DNA from: Chitinophagaceae bacterium
GTDB lineage: Bacteria > Bacteroidota > Bacteroidia > Chitinophagales > Chitinophagaceae
Direction: 5' to 3'
DNA: 64,000 bases
Assembly (NCBI GenBank): GCA_016720565.1
Contig: JADKKJ010000001.1
Coordinates: 1,054,001-1,118,000 of the forward strand
The position numbers and the translations under genes were made by a program. The notes beneath the pieces were generated by a model. It saw only the letters and a list, made by a program, of their open reading frames with translations, did no database searches and was not told the DNA's origin. Below are positions 16,530 through 25,511 of this stretch, piece after piece (positions within the stretch are counted from its first letter, which is position 1; the number at the start of each line of letters is the position of its first letter).

Positions 16530-16790
16530 ATGGTTCAGTTCTCCCTGCTTGTAAAAGCAGGTGACCGACTCAGGGAATTCAATTTCAGGAAACTTAACAA
16601 GGATGAAAGCGGTGTTTTTGCCGTAAATGTCTGCGATGAAAGAGGCAACCGGATCTTCTTTAATATGGAAAAGCAGGATGGCCATTGGCGCATTGATCCT
16701 GTTACCTCCCCACCTAAATGGCTGGACCAGAACCAGGAAAGTTTACAACTTGCGCTGGAGGAAGAGCTGAAACAATGGGCAAATAATTAA
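16530..16790 (+). CDS. Small hypothetical cytoplasmic protein
   Basis: 86 aa from ATG 16530 (MVQFSLLVKAGDRLREFNF), up to 106 aa if the ATG at 16470 is used. No signal or membrane segment. The composition (alternating charged and hydrophobic) suggests a small beta-alpha fold. I prefer the late start because the earlier ATGs overlap a -7-like box and add residues of little protein character. The end overlaps the convergent thioredoxin-like gene by 4 bp. No function is recognised. Confidence 0.6.
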   Translation: MVQFSLLVKAGDRLREFNFRKLNKDESGVFAVNVCDERGNRIFFNMEKQDGHWRIDPVTSPPKWLDQNQESLQLALEEELKQWANN

Positions 16791-17341
16791 TGCTCGTTCT
16801 TCCGGAATCTTTCTGCGATGATGGCGAGCTGCTGATCATTGAGATTACTGGTCTTCTTTAGTATCTCAAGGAAATAGGCCACTTCGTTTGCATTAGCCGG
16901 GCATCCTATATTATTACCTCCGGCAGGCCCATCTGTTTCTGTGCGGATCTTAGAGTCGGCAAGCAGTTTACCATTTTTATCAAAGACAAGCCAGAAAGGG
17001 ATGCCTACCCCATCTCCGTGGTATTGGGTTCTAAGCTCATTGGCCCCCGCATTCTCATAGCTTTTTAAGGCAGCTGTTTCATCCACCACCAGGTGCGTGA
17101 TCACAAAATTATCATCAAAGAATTTTTTAACGGAGGGGTCATTCAGGCTTGAATCCATCCGATGGCACCATCCGCACCAGGATGCATGAAACATCAGGAT
17201 CACATTCTTGTTCTCTTTGGCTGCCTGGGCCAGGGCTGTTTTCATGACCATTTCAGCTGAAGGTGTATTAACAGCAGGTGTTTGCGCAGCACAATATTGC
17301 AGAATAAAGGCAAACAGAATGGATAGTCCGATGGAACGCAT
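16787..17341 (-). CDS. Secreted thioredoxin-like protein
   Basis: 184 aa with a signal peptide (ending CAAQ). A thioredoxin fold carries the active site WCGWC (Cys56, Cys59), followed by GIPFWLVFDKNGK with the usual cis-proline region. This places it in the periplasm as a thiol-disulfide reductase or thiol-dependent repair protein. It stands alone between two hypothetical genes, so the client protein is unknown. Confidence 0.88.
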   Translation of the reverse strand: MRSIGLSILFAFILQYCAAQTPAVNTPSAEMVMKTALAQAAKENKNVILMFHASWCGWCHRMDSSLNDPSVKKFFDDNFVITHLVVDETAALKSYENAGANELRTQYHGDGVGIPFWLVFDKNGKLLADSKIRTETDGPAGGNNIGCPANANEVAYFLEILKKTSNLNDQQLAIIAERFRKNEH

Positions 17342-17478
17342 ATGTAAAGTTTAGTTTTAAAGATAAAATAAACTACCCATACAAAGAAACCGCCCAAACC
17401 TATTAAGCAATACTTTGTTATATCCACGGAAAAAGAAACCTTTGCAAACCGACATATCAAACCCAGGTATACTTAAAA

Positions 17479-18267
17479 ATGATCCAGGCTTATAATTTTC
17501 TTGCCTCCTGGCAATTATTCCCCGAAAAAGGCCAGTACGAATTCGGGGATCGACCAAAAAGCGGTACCTATCGTATCGAATCACCGGGAAATGGCAAACA
17601 ACTGGAGATCTATCATAATTGGGTGGCCCTGGACAATAAAGCCTTTTCAGCTAAATACAGTATCCTGGCGGATGGCCTGTTAAATGAATCCAATGATAGT
17701 TTGCTGGCAGAAAAAGTGCAGGCCAGTTTTCCCGACAGCATCAGTTTTGAGATCCATTTTTACCGCGGAGGCCAGGTCATCCTTCATGTAGTTCATGAGA
17801 TCATGCCCAATGGTTACCTGAGGATCACCCAACAGGGTTCTAAAGATTCAGGCGAAGCCTATACAAATACGGAGATCTATCATAAACAACTCAGCGTACT
17901 TCCTTATTCCGCTGCTGTTTCCGGGGCCCTGATAAAGCCAAATGAAGAAGGTATCATTAAACATAAGGCCCTAACTGCTATGGAAGAGCAGACCAATATG
18001 CAATTGGACCAGATCCGGCAGCAGATCGAGTTGCTGGCCCTGCAGGCGCATGAGATACAAAAAAGAAAAGAACTGTCCATGAAGATCTATGGAGCCAGGC
18101 TATCCTTCAAACCAAATATTGGCCAAACCTACCATCTTTATGAAAGGGAAGATGGCAGCTACCTGCTCTCACTGGTTTCTCCGAAAGAATGGGGAAGTTC
18201 GGGGCCATTCAAAGCATTTATTTCTTCTGTACAACTATTAGCGGATCATACCTGGAAGGAGTTATGA
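17479..18267 (+). CDS. DUF2452 protein with an N-terminal lipocalin-like domain
   Basis: 262 aa, no signal peptide. Residues about 130-262 look like DUF2452: ALTAMEEQTNMQLDQIRQQI forms a helix, followed by ARLSFKPNIGQTYHLYER and a PKEWG segment. Residues 1-130 are a predicted all-beta unit (FLASWQLFPEKGQYEFGD, then strands to YLRITQQG) reminiscent of lipocalin-like proteins. Cytoplasmic, function unknown. The domain split is by eye. Confidence 0.65.
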   Translation: MIQAYNFLASWQLFPEKGQYEFGDRPKSGTYRIESPGNGKQLEIYHNWVALDNKAFSAKYSILADGLLNESNDSLLAEKVQASFPDSISFEIHFYRGGQVILHVVHEIMPNGYLRITQQGSKDSGEAYTNTEIYHKQLSVLPYSAAVSGALIKPNEEGIIKHKALTAMEEQTNMQLDQIRQQIELLALQAHEIQKRKELSMKIYGARLSFKPNIGQTYHLYEREDGSYLLSLVSPKEWGSSGPFKAFISSVQLLADHTWKEL

Positions 18268-18268
18268 C

Positions 18269-18973
18269 CTAGTCCGTGCGCTTGTATTTTTCCTTCATCA
18301 TTTCGAAATATATAAATCCGAAGCGCTGGTACCAATCACGCATTCCAAACTGGGCTTCGCATTGGTTAATATCGTGCAGGGCCGTCTGGAGAGAAGCGAT
18401 CAGATCTGTGTACTTGCTGTCATAAGTCTGATTAAAATGATCCATAGTCGCCAGAATTCCTGCCCTTTCATTTTGCCAGGCAAGCCCTGTCACTGCATGA
18501 ATACCTGAAACATTATCACCGAAAGCTATGGCTGCATCATTAAATCGTTTAATATTCATCCGTATACAACTCATGCGCGCCAGGCTTCTTCGCACGGTTG
18601 TCAACCGGCTTATCCCTGTCTGATAGCATTGACTGCAACCGGCATTATCGCTGCAACCTGATGGCATCATCGATGTTGCATCCGTACTGAAGTCCGGCAC
18701 ACATTCATTATTGTCAAGCGCATTCGAAGCGCTATACAGTTCAGAAGCGCTGTTGTACAGATTGATGGCAGTATTTAAGTGCCCGATCCCTTCCGTAACC
18801 GTTTCGCCAAGATTTTCCAGATGTTCCCAATGGTCCTGAATATTTTGTATTTCCGTTTCTCCCATTTGATTAATGGCATCTGCCATATCGCCGTTCGCAT
18901 CCTGTCCCTGCGCTGTAAAAGAAAATACCAGCGTGGCGGCCGCAAGCAGGAAATGCTGCATCCTAATTTTCAT
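18269..18973 (-). CDS. Secreted cysteine-containing hypothetical protein
   Basis: 234 aa with a signal peptide (ending TAQGQ). The mature protein is mostly helical with a central cysteine cluster (CSDNAGCSQCYQTG, residues about 107-120) that may form disulfides or bind metal. Its start overlaps the previous gene by 4 bp, so the two form a coupled pair. I recognise no family. Confidence 0.65.
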   Translation of the reverse strand: MKIRMQHFLLAAATLVFSFTAQGQDANGDMADAINQMGETEIQNIQDHWEHLENLGETVTEGIGHLNTAINLYNSASELYSASNALDNNECVPDFSTDATSMMPSGCSDNAGCSQCYQTGISRLTTVRRSLARMSCIRMNIKRFNDAAIAFGDNVSGIHAVTGLAWQNERAGILATMDHFNQTYDSKYTDLIASLQTALHDINQCEAQFGMRDWYQRFGFIYFEMMKEKYKRTD

Positions 18974-19563
18974 TTCTTTTTTGTTTTAAGTTTAAAAATC
19001 AAAAAGGCTACCAAAACTACCAGGGCACCAATTACAATATATAGCAGGTTGTTCTTTAGAAAACTACCGCCTCCTTTAGAATCCAGGGCCGTTTTATCAT
19101 TAGAGAAAACAGTAGGCAGTTCAAACTTAGCCTCATCACCATTCCACACCGTTAAACTATACTCAGCAGGCTTATTGGCAGCAATGACCATGATCCCAAA
19201 ATCCCCTTCCGTTTTGAATTTATCTTCCCAGTGGCCTTCTGAACCTGTTGAACCCTGTCGTGAAAAATCACTCCAGTTATTCTTGCATAGCCTCACTTCT
19301 ATAGGATGATCCTTGTCGGAGGTAGTGACACCTACATACACCGGTGAATAAATACTGGCTCCCTTTGCAAAAAAATAAAGAGTATCTTTTTGCTGGGTGA
19401 CCTGTGTTACGTTCAGCCTTCCCTTCGCCTTTGGCTGATCCGGAGGGCTAAAGGGGAAGAGATTGAGCTCCACCGGCTTGATCCGGTCATCAAGATTGAA
19501 TGGCTGGGCATCAGCCTTTGAAAAAATTAATAACAGCAGTACCAGCTTTATGACCCTTTTCAT
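18970..19563 (-). CDS. Secreted protein with beta domain and C-terminal membrane anchor
   Basis: 197 aa: signal peptide (ending KADAQ), a beta-rich domain (about 45-145) with a layout like PPC or emp24-type domains (KDTLYFFAKGASIYSPVYVG, then AEYSLTVWNG), a short linker KGGGS, one C-terminal helix (about 170-192) and a lysine tail. That gives an inner-membrane-anchored, outward-facing protein. It is coupled by a 4-bp overlap to the cysteine-containing secreted protein downstream, suggesting the two act together. Confidence 0.65.
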   Translation of the reverse strand: MKRVIKLVLLLLIFSKADAQPFNLDDRIKPVELNLFPFSPPDQPKAKGRLNVTQVTQQKDTLYFFAKGASIYSPVYVGVTTSDKDHPIEVRLCKNNWSDFSRQGSTGSEGHWEDKFKTEGDFGIMVIAANKPAEYSLTVWNGDEAKFELPTVFSNDKTALDSKGGGSFLKNNLLYIVIGALVVLVAFLIFKLKTKKK

Positions 19564-19670
19564 GAAGATTCATTTATCTAAATATAAAATAAAAAACAGA
19601 AAGTATAAATGCTATTTCCCCCATTTGGGCAATTGCTGATCCTGCTGTTACTAAAAATCAGGGTTCTTCC

Positions 19671-19678
19671 TAATTTCG
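19671..19678 (+). promoter_or_regulatory. Candidate -7 box directly before pdxJ
   Basis: TAATTTCG ends 4 bases before the pdxJ ATG, so transcription should start at or next to the start codon. One of five such cases in the window. Confidence 0.4.
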
Positions 19679-19682
19679 CTGC

Positions 19683-20402
19683 ATGACAAAGCTTTCCGTT
19701 AATATCAACAAGATCGCCACTTTACGAAATAGCAGAGGAGGTAATAACCCCGATGTTCTAAAAGCAGCCATTGATGCCCAAGCTTTTGGTGCCGATGGCA
19801 TAACGGTACATCCACGACCTGATGAACGGCATATCCGCTATGAAGATGTGCGGCAGATCAAAAAGATCATTACCACTGAATTCAATATTGAAGGCAATTG
19901 CCGCGAACAGAAATTTGTGGACCTGGTGCTGGAAACAAAACCTGATCAGGTGACCCTGGTACCCGATGACCTTGGCCAGCTCACCTCGGATCATGGCTGG
20001 GATACGATACGTTACAGGGATTACCTCAGGGAGATGATACAAGTCTTTAAATCTAAAGGTATCAGGGTTTCCATCTTCGTGGATGCTTCCCCGGAAATGG
20101 TGGAAGGAGCAGCCGCTACCGGTACTGACCGTATAGAATTATACACTGAAGGGTATGCCAGGGCCTTTGAACAGGGAAAACAGGAACAGGCCATCATCCC
20201 CTATATGGCAGCTGCCAGAAAAGCAACGGAACTTGGATTAGGATTGAATGCCGGACATGACCTTGATCTTCACAATCTTTCCTATTTTAAAAAAAATATA
20301 CCCTGGTTAGCTGAAGTTAGCATCGGCCATGCGTTGATATGCGATTCTTTATACCTTGGTTTTGAGAATGCGATCCAATTATACAAACGCGCGCTGAAAT
20401 AA
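19683..20402 (+). CDS. pdxJ: Pyridoxine 5'-phosphate synthase
   Basis: Condenses 1-deoxyxylulose-5-phosphate with 3-amino-2-oxopropyl phosphate to pyridoxine 5'-phosphate, the ring-closing step of DXP-dependent vitamin B6 synthesis. 239 aa, full length. Family motifs: LSVNINKIATLRNSRGG, GITVHPRPDERHI, LVPDD, FVDASPEM and GLGLNAGHDLDL. A DUF4242 gene and a GNAT gene follow on the same strand at short spacing. Confidence 0.96.
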   Translation: MTKLSVNINKIATLRNSRGGNNPDVLKAAIDAQAFGADGITVHPRPDERHIRYEDVRQIKKIITTEFNIEGNCREQKFVDLVLETKPDQVTLVPDDLGQLTSDHGWDTIRYRDYLREMIQVFKSKGIRVSIFVDASPEMVEGAAATGTDRIELYTEGYARAFEQGKQEQAIIPYMAAARKATELGLGLNAGHDLDLHNLSYFKKNIPWLAEVSIGHALICDSLYLGFENAIQLYKRALK

Positions 20403-20429
20403 GTATTAACTTAGTTCAAAATCATAACC

Positions 20430-20702
20430 ATGCCTAAATATCTGATCGAAAGAGAAGTCCCAGGTGCCGGCAATTTATCTGCCGAACAATTAAAGGGAAT
20501 AGCACAAACCTCCTGTGGCGTTTTGAATAAATTGGGTCCTTCCATTCAATGGATCCATAGTTATGTGGCCGGAGACAAGATCTATTGTGTTTACCTTTCT
20601 CCCAATGAGGAGTTGATCAGGGAACATGCAGCCCAGGGAGGATTTCCTGCAAACAGGGTCACCGAGATCTCCTCTATCATCGATCCTTCTACGGCAGAAT
20701 AG
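20430..20702 (+). CDS. DUF4242 family small protein
   Basis: 90 aa, matching the short ferredoxin-like-fold DUF4242 proteins (PKYLIEREVPGAG at the start, WIHSYVAGDKIYCVY centrally, HAAQGGFPANRV near the end). Some relatives bind nickel, but the role is unclear. It lies 27 bp after pdxJ and 18 bp before a GNAT gene, so it is likely co-transcribed. Confidence 0.8.
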   Translation: MPKYLIEREVPGAGNLSAEQLKGIAQTSCGVLNKLGPSIQWIHSYVAGDKIYCVYLSPNEELIREHAAQGGFPANRVTEISSIIDPSTAE

Positions 20703-20720
20703 GCAGGTATCATTTTATTT

Positions 20721-21236
20721 ATGGACCTGTTATTTACCCGGCGGTTGTTTCTGGAACCTTTGCTTGTGACAGACGCGGACCCTATACTGGCATTGAGGTC
20801 AGACCCCAGGGTAAACCAATACCTGGACAGAACACCCATGACCACGAAGGAAGAAGCGGTGGCCTTCGTTGAAAAAATAAGAAAAGGTTACCGGGCTGCC
20901 GGCGTAAAATACTGGGCCATAAGACAGGAAAAAAATGGGGATCTGCTTGGTACCGTTTGCCTTTGGAATTTTTCTGAAGATCAACTCAGTGCGGAATTGG
21001 GTTATGAACTACACCCCGATTTCCAGGGAAAAGGCTATATGCGTGAAACGATCCGGGAAGTGATCAGGTATGCATTTGAAAACCTGGGAATACGGAAACT
21101 ATCTGCATTTACACATAAACAAAACAACCCTTCAATTCGAGTATTAGTTGAAAATGGGTTTAAAGGACCTGTTGATCGTCCTGTGAATTCTACTCACGAC
21201 GATTTTATTTTTATATTGGAGCAGCCATCCAGCTAA
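20721..21236 (+). CDS. RimJ/RimL-type GNAT acetyltransferase
   Basis: 171 aa. The order (TRRLFLEPLLVTDADPI, then a late GKGYMRETIREVIRYAF acetyl-CoA loop and QNNPSIRVLVENGF) matches the RimJ/RimL branch that acetylates N-termini or small amines. Substrate unknown. It ends 3 bp before the O-antigen-ligase-like gene. Confidence 0.88.
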   Translation: MDLLFTRRLFLEPLLVTDADPILALRSDPRVNQYLDRTPMTTKEEAVAFVEKIRKGYRAAGVKYWAIRQEKNGDLLGTVCLWNFSEDQLSAELGYELHPDFQGKGYMRETIREVIRYAFENLGIRKLSAFTHKQNNPSIRVLVENGFKGPVDRPVNSTHDDFIFILEQPSS

Positions 21237-21239
21237 TTT

Positions 21240-23582
21240 ATGCCAACAAAAACCAATGCTAAGGCCTCCGGTTCATTAAGATCAACTGATATCCTTCCCT
21301 TTATTTTACTGATCCTCTATGCCTGCATGGAGCTACTGACCGGAAAAGATACCACTGATGTGATGGGCGACCAGTGGTTCCTGATCTCTATACTGAATAT
21401 CAGTTCCCTGCTGGCTTTCGCTTTTTTGCCTGCATTCCAGGGTAATAACGGCAGCAGTATTTTTCGCAATCCAATTATCATTGCGGCGGGCATATTATTG
21501 TTATTAGCCGGCATTTCCATTACTGTATCCATTAACAAAACAGAATCATTGGTCGTGCTCACCAGGTTAATGAATGCGATGGTGATGCTGCTGGTAGTTG
21601 GCAGCCTTCTGCGGGAAAGAATACATTTGTTCCGCTGGCTGGCAGTCCTTCTTTCCCTGGTATTGCTTGTTCAATCCCTGCAGGTAATTGATCAGTTCTT
21701 TGAGGGGATAAAAGCAGGTAATACTGTAAATACAGTGATCTATAGCCTGAAACTGAACACTGCAAACAAAAACATCCTTGCTGCAATGATCGTTTTCAAA
21801 TTGAGCCTTGCGATCTATTGTTCAAATTCTTCCAGGTCAACGGTCGGCAGATGGTTGTTCGCGCTGATACTCGTTCCGGCAGCATTTGCCCTGTTCCTGA
21901 TAAATGCAAGGGCCTCTTTTATAGCCCTGATCCTTGTGCTCATCCTGAATTATGTACTGATACTGTTGAGCCGACCAAAACAGCCATCTCAAATAAGATC
22001 GGTTTTCAACTATTCCGGCCCTGCCCTGGCAGTGATCATTAGTTTTTTAATTTCAGTTCCGGTTATAAAAAATGCCCAGAAGGCCGATGCGATCGATAGT
22101 CCTTATGGCGCAGTAGCCCCCCGACTAAGTTCAACAGATCTTACCATGGCAGGTTCCAATTCGCGGATAGCAGAATGGAAGGCTGCCATAGATCATATAC
22201 AGCACCATCCCCTGCTGGGCTGTGGAATCGGCAACTGGAAACTAGCCTCCATCCCCTACGAAAGAGAAACAGTGGATGACCTTTCCGTAGCCTATCATGC
22301 GCACAATGATTTCCTTGAATTGAGTGCCGAAACTGGAATTGCCGGTGGGTTGATCTACCTGGCCATTTTTGCGCTGGCAGGGATCTATGCGCTACGCTAT
22401 CTATTTGCCGGAAAGAATAATGACCATACTGCCACTGGCATTTTTACCATTACCGCGCTTGCAGCTTATGCCATTGATTCAATTTTCAATTTTCCATTAG
22501 AGAGGCCGGTCATGCAATTCTATTTCTCCCTTGCAATGGCCATGGCCCTGCAGCTTCATTTTAAAAACAGCGCATTAATAACCCAGGTAAGAAAGGGCCG
22601 TTGGGCATGGGTATTTATTGCCATCCTTCTATTGCCCTCAGTTTATGTAGCCTACAATACCAGCCGTTCCTTAAAACTACAGGCCCTGGTAAATAAAGAT
22701 ATGAACCAGCCACGACCACAAACCAAATGGCAGGATATCATCGATATTTTTCCTTCTGTTCCCAATATGAACTCATTTGCATATCCGATCGAACAGATAA
22801 AGGCGATCTACCTGTTGAATGATAAAAAATACCCGGAAGCAATGGAGAGGATCAGAAGCAGCGAAAAAGTAAACCCCTACCTAAGCCTGACTGAATTTTT
22901 AAAAGCCAGGATATTTTATGAGACCGATATGCTGGACAGTGCCCGCTACTATATTTCAAAGGCCTTTGAAATGAAACCAAGAGCAAGAAGCCATTATGAC
23001 CTTTACAATATGATCCTTTATAAGCAGAAGGACACGCAACAAATGAAAAATGTATTTGCAGTATACAGCAGGTACCGGCCCGATGCCGCATTGACGAGTG
23101 ATTATGTAGTGAACCTTACCAACCTTGGGTCTCCCACGCAATCGCTGATGCCATTTCTGGATTCCGTCATAAAAAAATATCCCGGTGATACTACCCTTTT
23201 GAAAACAAAGAAGGCCATTTCAACAAGCAGCAGCAATACCAGTTTCTATGATACCTACAACTCAGGCCTTGATTATTTCATTAAAAAAGAATTTGATAAA
23301 GCAATTACAGCATTCAAGAAGGCCTGGGAGTTTGAAAAACAATATCTCTGCATGGAGAGTATTGGCCTTTGTTACTATTCCACGAAGAATTACGAAGAGG
23401 CTATCCCCTATTTCGATAAAGTGATCCTATCAAACCAGTCAACAGATGGAAAATCTGAATTCTTTAAAGGTGCCTGCCTGGTGAATCTGGGAAGAGCAAA
23501 GGAAGGATGCACTTACCTTCAGAATGCCAGGACCAGGAATTACCCTGATGCAGAACTATATTTAAACACATACTGTAAATAA
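21240..23582 (+). CDS. O-antigen ligase/Wzy-like membrane protein with C-terminal TPRs
   Basis: 780 aa. Residues about 15-480 hold some ten or more transmembrane helices and a large outward loop with the family motif YHAHNDFLELSAETGIAGG. Residues about 490-780 are TPR-like helical repeats (KAFEMKPRARSHYDLYNMI; EFDKAITAFKKAWEFEKQYL). Relatives join or polymerise surface polysaccharide, or glycosylate proteins. The TPR tail may bind a partner. No glycosyltransferases are adjacent, so the glycan is unknown. Confidence 0.85.
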   Translation: MPTKTNAKASGSLRSTDILPFILLILYACMELLTGKDTTDVMGDQWFLISILNISSLLAFAFLPAFQGNNGSSIFRNPIIIAAGILLLLAGISITVSINKTESLVVLTRLMNAMVMLLVVGSLLRERIHLFRWLAVLLSLVLLVQSLQVIDQFFEGIKAGNTVNTVIYSLKLNTANKNILAAMIVFKLSLAIYCSNSSRSTVGRWLFALILVPAAFALFLINARASFIALILVLILNYVLILLSRPKQPSQIRSVFNYSGPALAVIISFLISVPVIKNAQKADAIDSPYGAVAPRLSSTDLTMAGSNSRIAEWKAAIDHIQHHPLLGCGIGNWKLASIPYERETVDDLSVAYHAHNDFLELSAETGIAGGLIYLAIFALAGIYALRYLFAGKNNDHTATGIFTITALAAYAIDSIFNFPLERPVMQFYFSLAMAMALQLHFKNSALITQVRKGRWAWVFIAILLLPSVYVAYNTSRSLKLQALVNKDMNQPRPQTKWQDIIDIFPSVPNMNSFAYPIEQIKAIYLLNDKKYPEAMERIRSSEKVNPYLSLTEFLKARIFYETDMLDSARYYISKAFEMKPRARSHYDLYNMILYKQKDTQQMKNVFAVYSRYRPDAALTSDYVVNLTNLGSPTQSLMPFLDSVIKKYPGDTTLLKTKKAISTSSSNTSFYDTYNSGLDYFIKKEFDKAITAFKKAWEFEKQYLCMESIGLCYYSTKNYEEAIPYFDKVILSNQSTDGKSEFFKGACLVNLGRAKEGCTYLQNARTRNYPDAELYLNTYCK

Positions 23583-23634
23583 GGCATCTTATTAAACCCA
23601 ATAAATAGAATAGCCTCTGATACCCAAAAAAACA

Positions 23635-23656
23635 CCTGCTCTCGCAGGACTATTTT
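23635..23656 (+). terminator. Intrinsic terminator after the O-antigen-ligase-like gene
   Basis: CCTGC, a TCTC loop and GCAGG, followed by ACTATTTTTT. Short stem with a good T-run, 52 bp past the stop. Confidence 0.6.
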
Positions 23657-23692
23657 TTCCCTTTCCGAAAATCGATAGATCGATCCTGAACG

Positions 23693-23700
23693 TAACTTTG
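23693..23700 (+). promoter_or_regulatory. -7 box directly before the free-methionine sulfoxide reductase gene
   Basis: TAACTTTG ends 4 bases before the ATG at 23705, implying a leaderless or near-leaderless mRNA. Confidence 0.5.
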
Positions 23701-23704
23701 AAAA

Positions 23705-24181
23705 ATGGCAGAAGACTTAGAAATAATAAAAGGTAGCAAAGAGGAACAGTATACATCCCTGCTACCCCAGGTAAAAGGAATAGTAGAAGGGGAAACAGAT
23801 CTTATTGCTAACCTGGCCAATGTGGCCGGGGCACTAAAAGAACAATTCAACTGGCTTTGGGTGGGTTTCTACCTAGTAAAAGGCAATGAGTTGGTCCTGG
23901 GGCCATTCCAGGGACCTGTAGCCTGTACCCGTATACAAAAGGGAAGAGGTGTTTGTGGCAGCAGCTGGGCCGAGGCCAAAACCCTGATCGTACCTGATGT
24001 TGAAAAATTCCCGGGGCATATCGCCTGCAGCAGCCTGTCCCGATCGGAGATCGTTGTCCCTGTTATTAGGATGGGAGAAGTGGTGGCTATACTTGATGCC
24101 GACAGCATTGACCTTTCTGCTTTTGATGAAACGGATAAGATCTTCCTGGAACAGATCATAGAACTGATACGATTTAAATGA
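23705..24181 (+). CDS. msrC: Free methionine-(R)-sulfoxide reductase (GAF-type)
   Basis: 158-aa single GAF domain. Cys74, Cys84 and Cys108 are spaced by 10 and 24 residues, the same spacing as the three redox cysteines of the E. coli enzyme, so it should be active rather than a sensory GAF. It reduces free Met-R-sulfoxide in the cytoplasm using thioredoxin. It overlaps the acylphosphatase start by 4 bp (ATGA). Confidence 0.9.
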   Translation: MAEDLEIIKGSKEEQYTSLLPQVKGIVEGETDLIANLANVAGALKEQFNWLWVGFYLVKGNELVLGPFQGPVACTRIQKGRGVCGSSWAEAKTLIVPDVEKFPGHIACSSLSRSEIVVPVIRMGEVVAILDADSIDLSAFDETDKIFLEQIIELIRFK

Positions 24182-24450
24182 GAACAGTATCGATCCATAT
24201 AACCGGAAAAGTTCAGGGCGTTTTTTTCAGGCAAAGCGCCCGGGAAAAAGCGATACAACTCGATATTCGCGGAACAGTAGAAAACCTGCCGGATGGTTCC
24301 GTCTATATCCTGGCGGCTGGAGAAAATGAAGCGATCGAAGCTTTTATCGAATGGTGCAACATTGGACCAGCCAGGGCTGAAATAGCAGAAGCTAAATGGG
24401 AAGAGCAGCCGTTAAATACGGGCTTCCGCGATTTCTATATCATCCGGTGA
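24178..24450 (+). CDS. acyP: Acylphosphatase
   Basis: 90 aa. Hydrolyses acyl phosphates. The phosphate-binding loop GKVQGVFFRQSAREKA contains the catalytic Arg, and the substrate Asn is expected within RGTVENLPDGSV. Translationally coupled to msrC by a 4-bp overlap. It abuts the convergent epimerase gene with no spacer. Confidence 0.93.
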   Translation: MRTVSIHITGKVQGVFFRQSAREKAIQLDIRGTVENLPDGSVYILAAGENEAIEAFIEWCNIGPARAEIAEAKWEEQPLNTGFRDFYIIR

Positions 24451-25398
24451 TCAGCTAAGCTTCAGGTTCACCAGCATATCCTGCACCATTTTGTCCAGGT
24501 CATATTCTTCTTTCCATCCCCAGTCGGCACGGGCTACGCTGTCATCAATACTTTTTGGCCAGCTGTCTGCAATAGCCTGGCGGTAATCCGGCGCATAACT
24601 GATACTGAATTCAGGTATATGTTTCTTAATGGCCTCGGCTATTTCTTTTGGTGAAAAACTCATACCCGATAAATTATAGGAGGTTCGAATGGATATCTTA
24701 TCGGCAGGCGCTTCCATCAGTTCAATGGTGGCGCGTATCGCATCAGGCATATACATCATGGGCAGATAAGTATCTTCCCGGAGGAAACAGTTATATTTTT
24801 TAGCCTCCAGCGCTTCGTAAAATATCTCAACCGCATAATCAGTAGTGCCGCCACCGGGAGGCGATTTATAACTGATCAGTCCCGGATAACGAAGGCTGCG
24901 CACATCCACTTTGAATCGCTGGTTGAAATAATGACACCAGAATTCTCCGGCGTATTTGCTTATTCCGTATACCGTGGAAGGCTCGATGATGGTTTGCTGG
25001 GGACAATTATTTTTGGGAGAGGTAGGACCAAATACTGCGATGGAGGAAGGCCAGTATACTTTATGCAGGTTCTCCTCCCTGGCAATATCAAGCACATTGA
25101 GCAATCCCTGCATATTGAGGTTCCAGGCCAGGGAAGGATTTTTTTCGCCTGTGGCGGAAAGAATGGCGGCCAGCAGATAGATCTGGGTAATGCCCTGGCG
25201 GATCACCTGCACATGCAGCATTTCCTTATTCATCACATCCAGCGCTACATAAGGACCTGTTCCTTCCAGTAATGGATTCTGCTCCCGCAGGTCAGAGGCG
25301 ATCACGTTAGAATTACCATAGATCTTTCTCAGCGCCATGGTCAGTTCTACACCGATCTGACCGGAAGCGCCAATGACAAGTATTTTTTCTTTAGCCAT
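24451..25398 (-). CDS. NAD-dependent epimerase/dehydratase, L-threonine 3-dehydrogenase-like
   Basis: 315 aa of the extended SDR class: Rossmann motif GASGQIG near residue 10, catalytic SxnYxxxK as PSSIAVFGP and YGISKYAGE. The sequence order, including RYPGLISYKSPPGGGTTDYAVEIF, resembles SDR-type L-threonine 3-dehydrogenases, which oxidise threonine to 2-amino-3-ketobutyrate. The glycine-forming partner lyase is not nearby, so a sugar-epimerase role cannot be fully excluded. Confidence 0.85.
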   Translation of the reverse strand: MAKEKILVIGASGQIGVELTMALRKIYGNSNVIASDLREQNPLLEGTGPYVALDVMNKEMLHVQVIRQGITQIYLLAAILSATGEKNPSLAWNLNMQGLLNVLDIAREENLHKVYWPSSIAVFGPTSPKNNCPQQTIIEPSTVYGISKYAGEFWCHYFNQRFKVDVRSLRYPGLISYKSPPGGGTTDYAVEIFYEALEAKKYNCFLREDTYLPMMYMPDAIRATIELMEAPADKISIRTSYNLSGMSFSPKEIAEAIKKHIPEFSISYAPDYRQAIADSWPKSIDDSVARADWGWKEEYDLDKMVQDMLVNLKLS

Positions 25399-25499
25399 AG
25401 CGAAGCAATTAGTGCAAAATAAAGGAAACAGGGGCAGAATGAAGAATAATGGATATTGAAATTCAGGCCCTGCTCAATATGAAGAATCTTCTATTTGGG

Positions 25500-25507
25500 T
25501 ATCTTTG
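25500..25507 (+). promoter_or_regulatory. -7 box directly before kdsA
   Basis: TATCTTTG ends 4 bases before the ATG at 25512. It also argues against the in-frame upstream start at 25449. Confidence 0.55.
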
Positions 25508-25511
25508 CCCG

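Noticed and set aside
16915..16928. Further copy of the GC-rich CCGGCAGGC element
   Set aside because: It lies inside the thioredoxin-like gene and encodes an ordinary Gly-Pro-Ala-Gly run, so it is likely coincidence.
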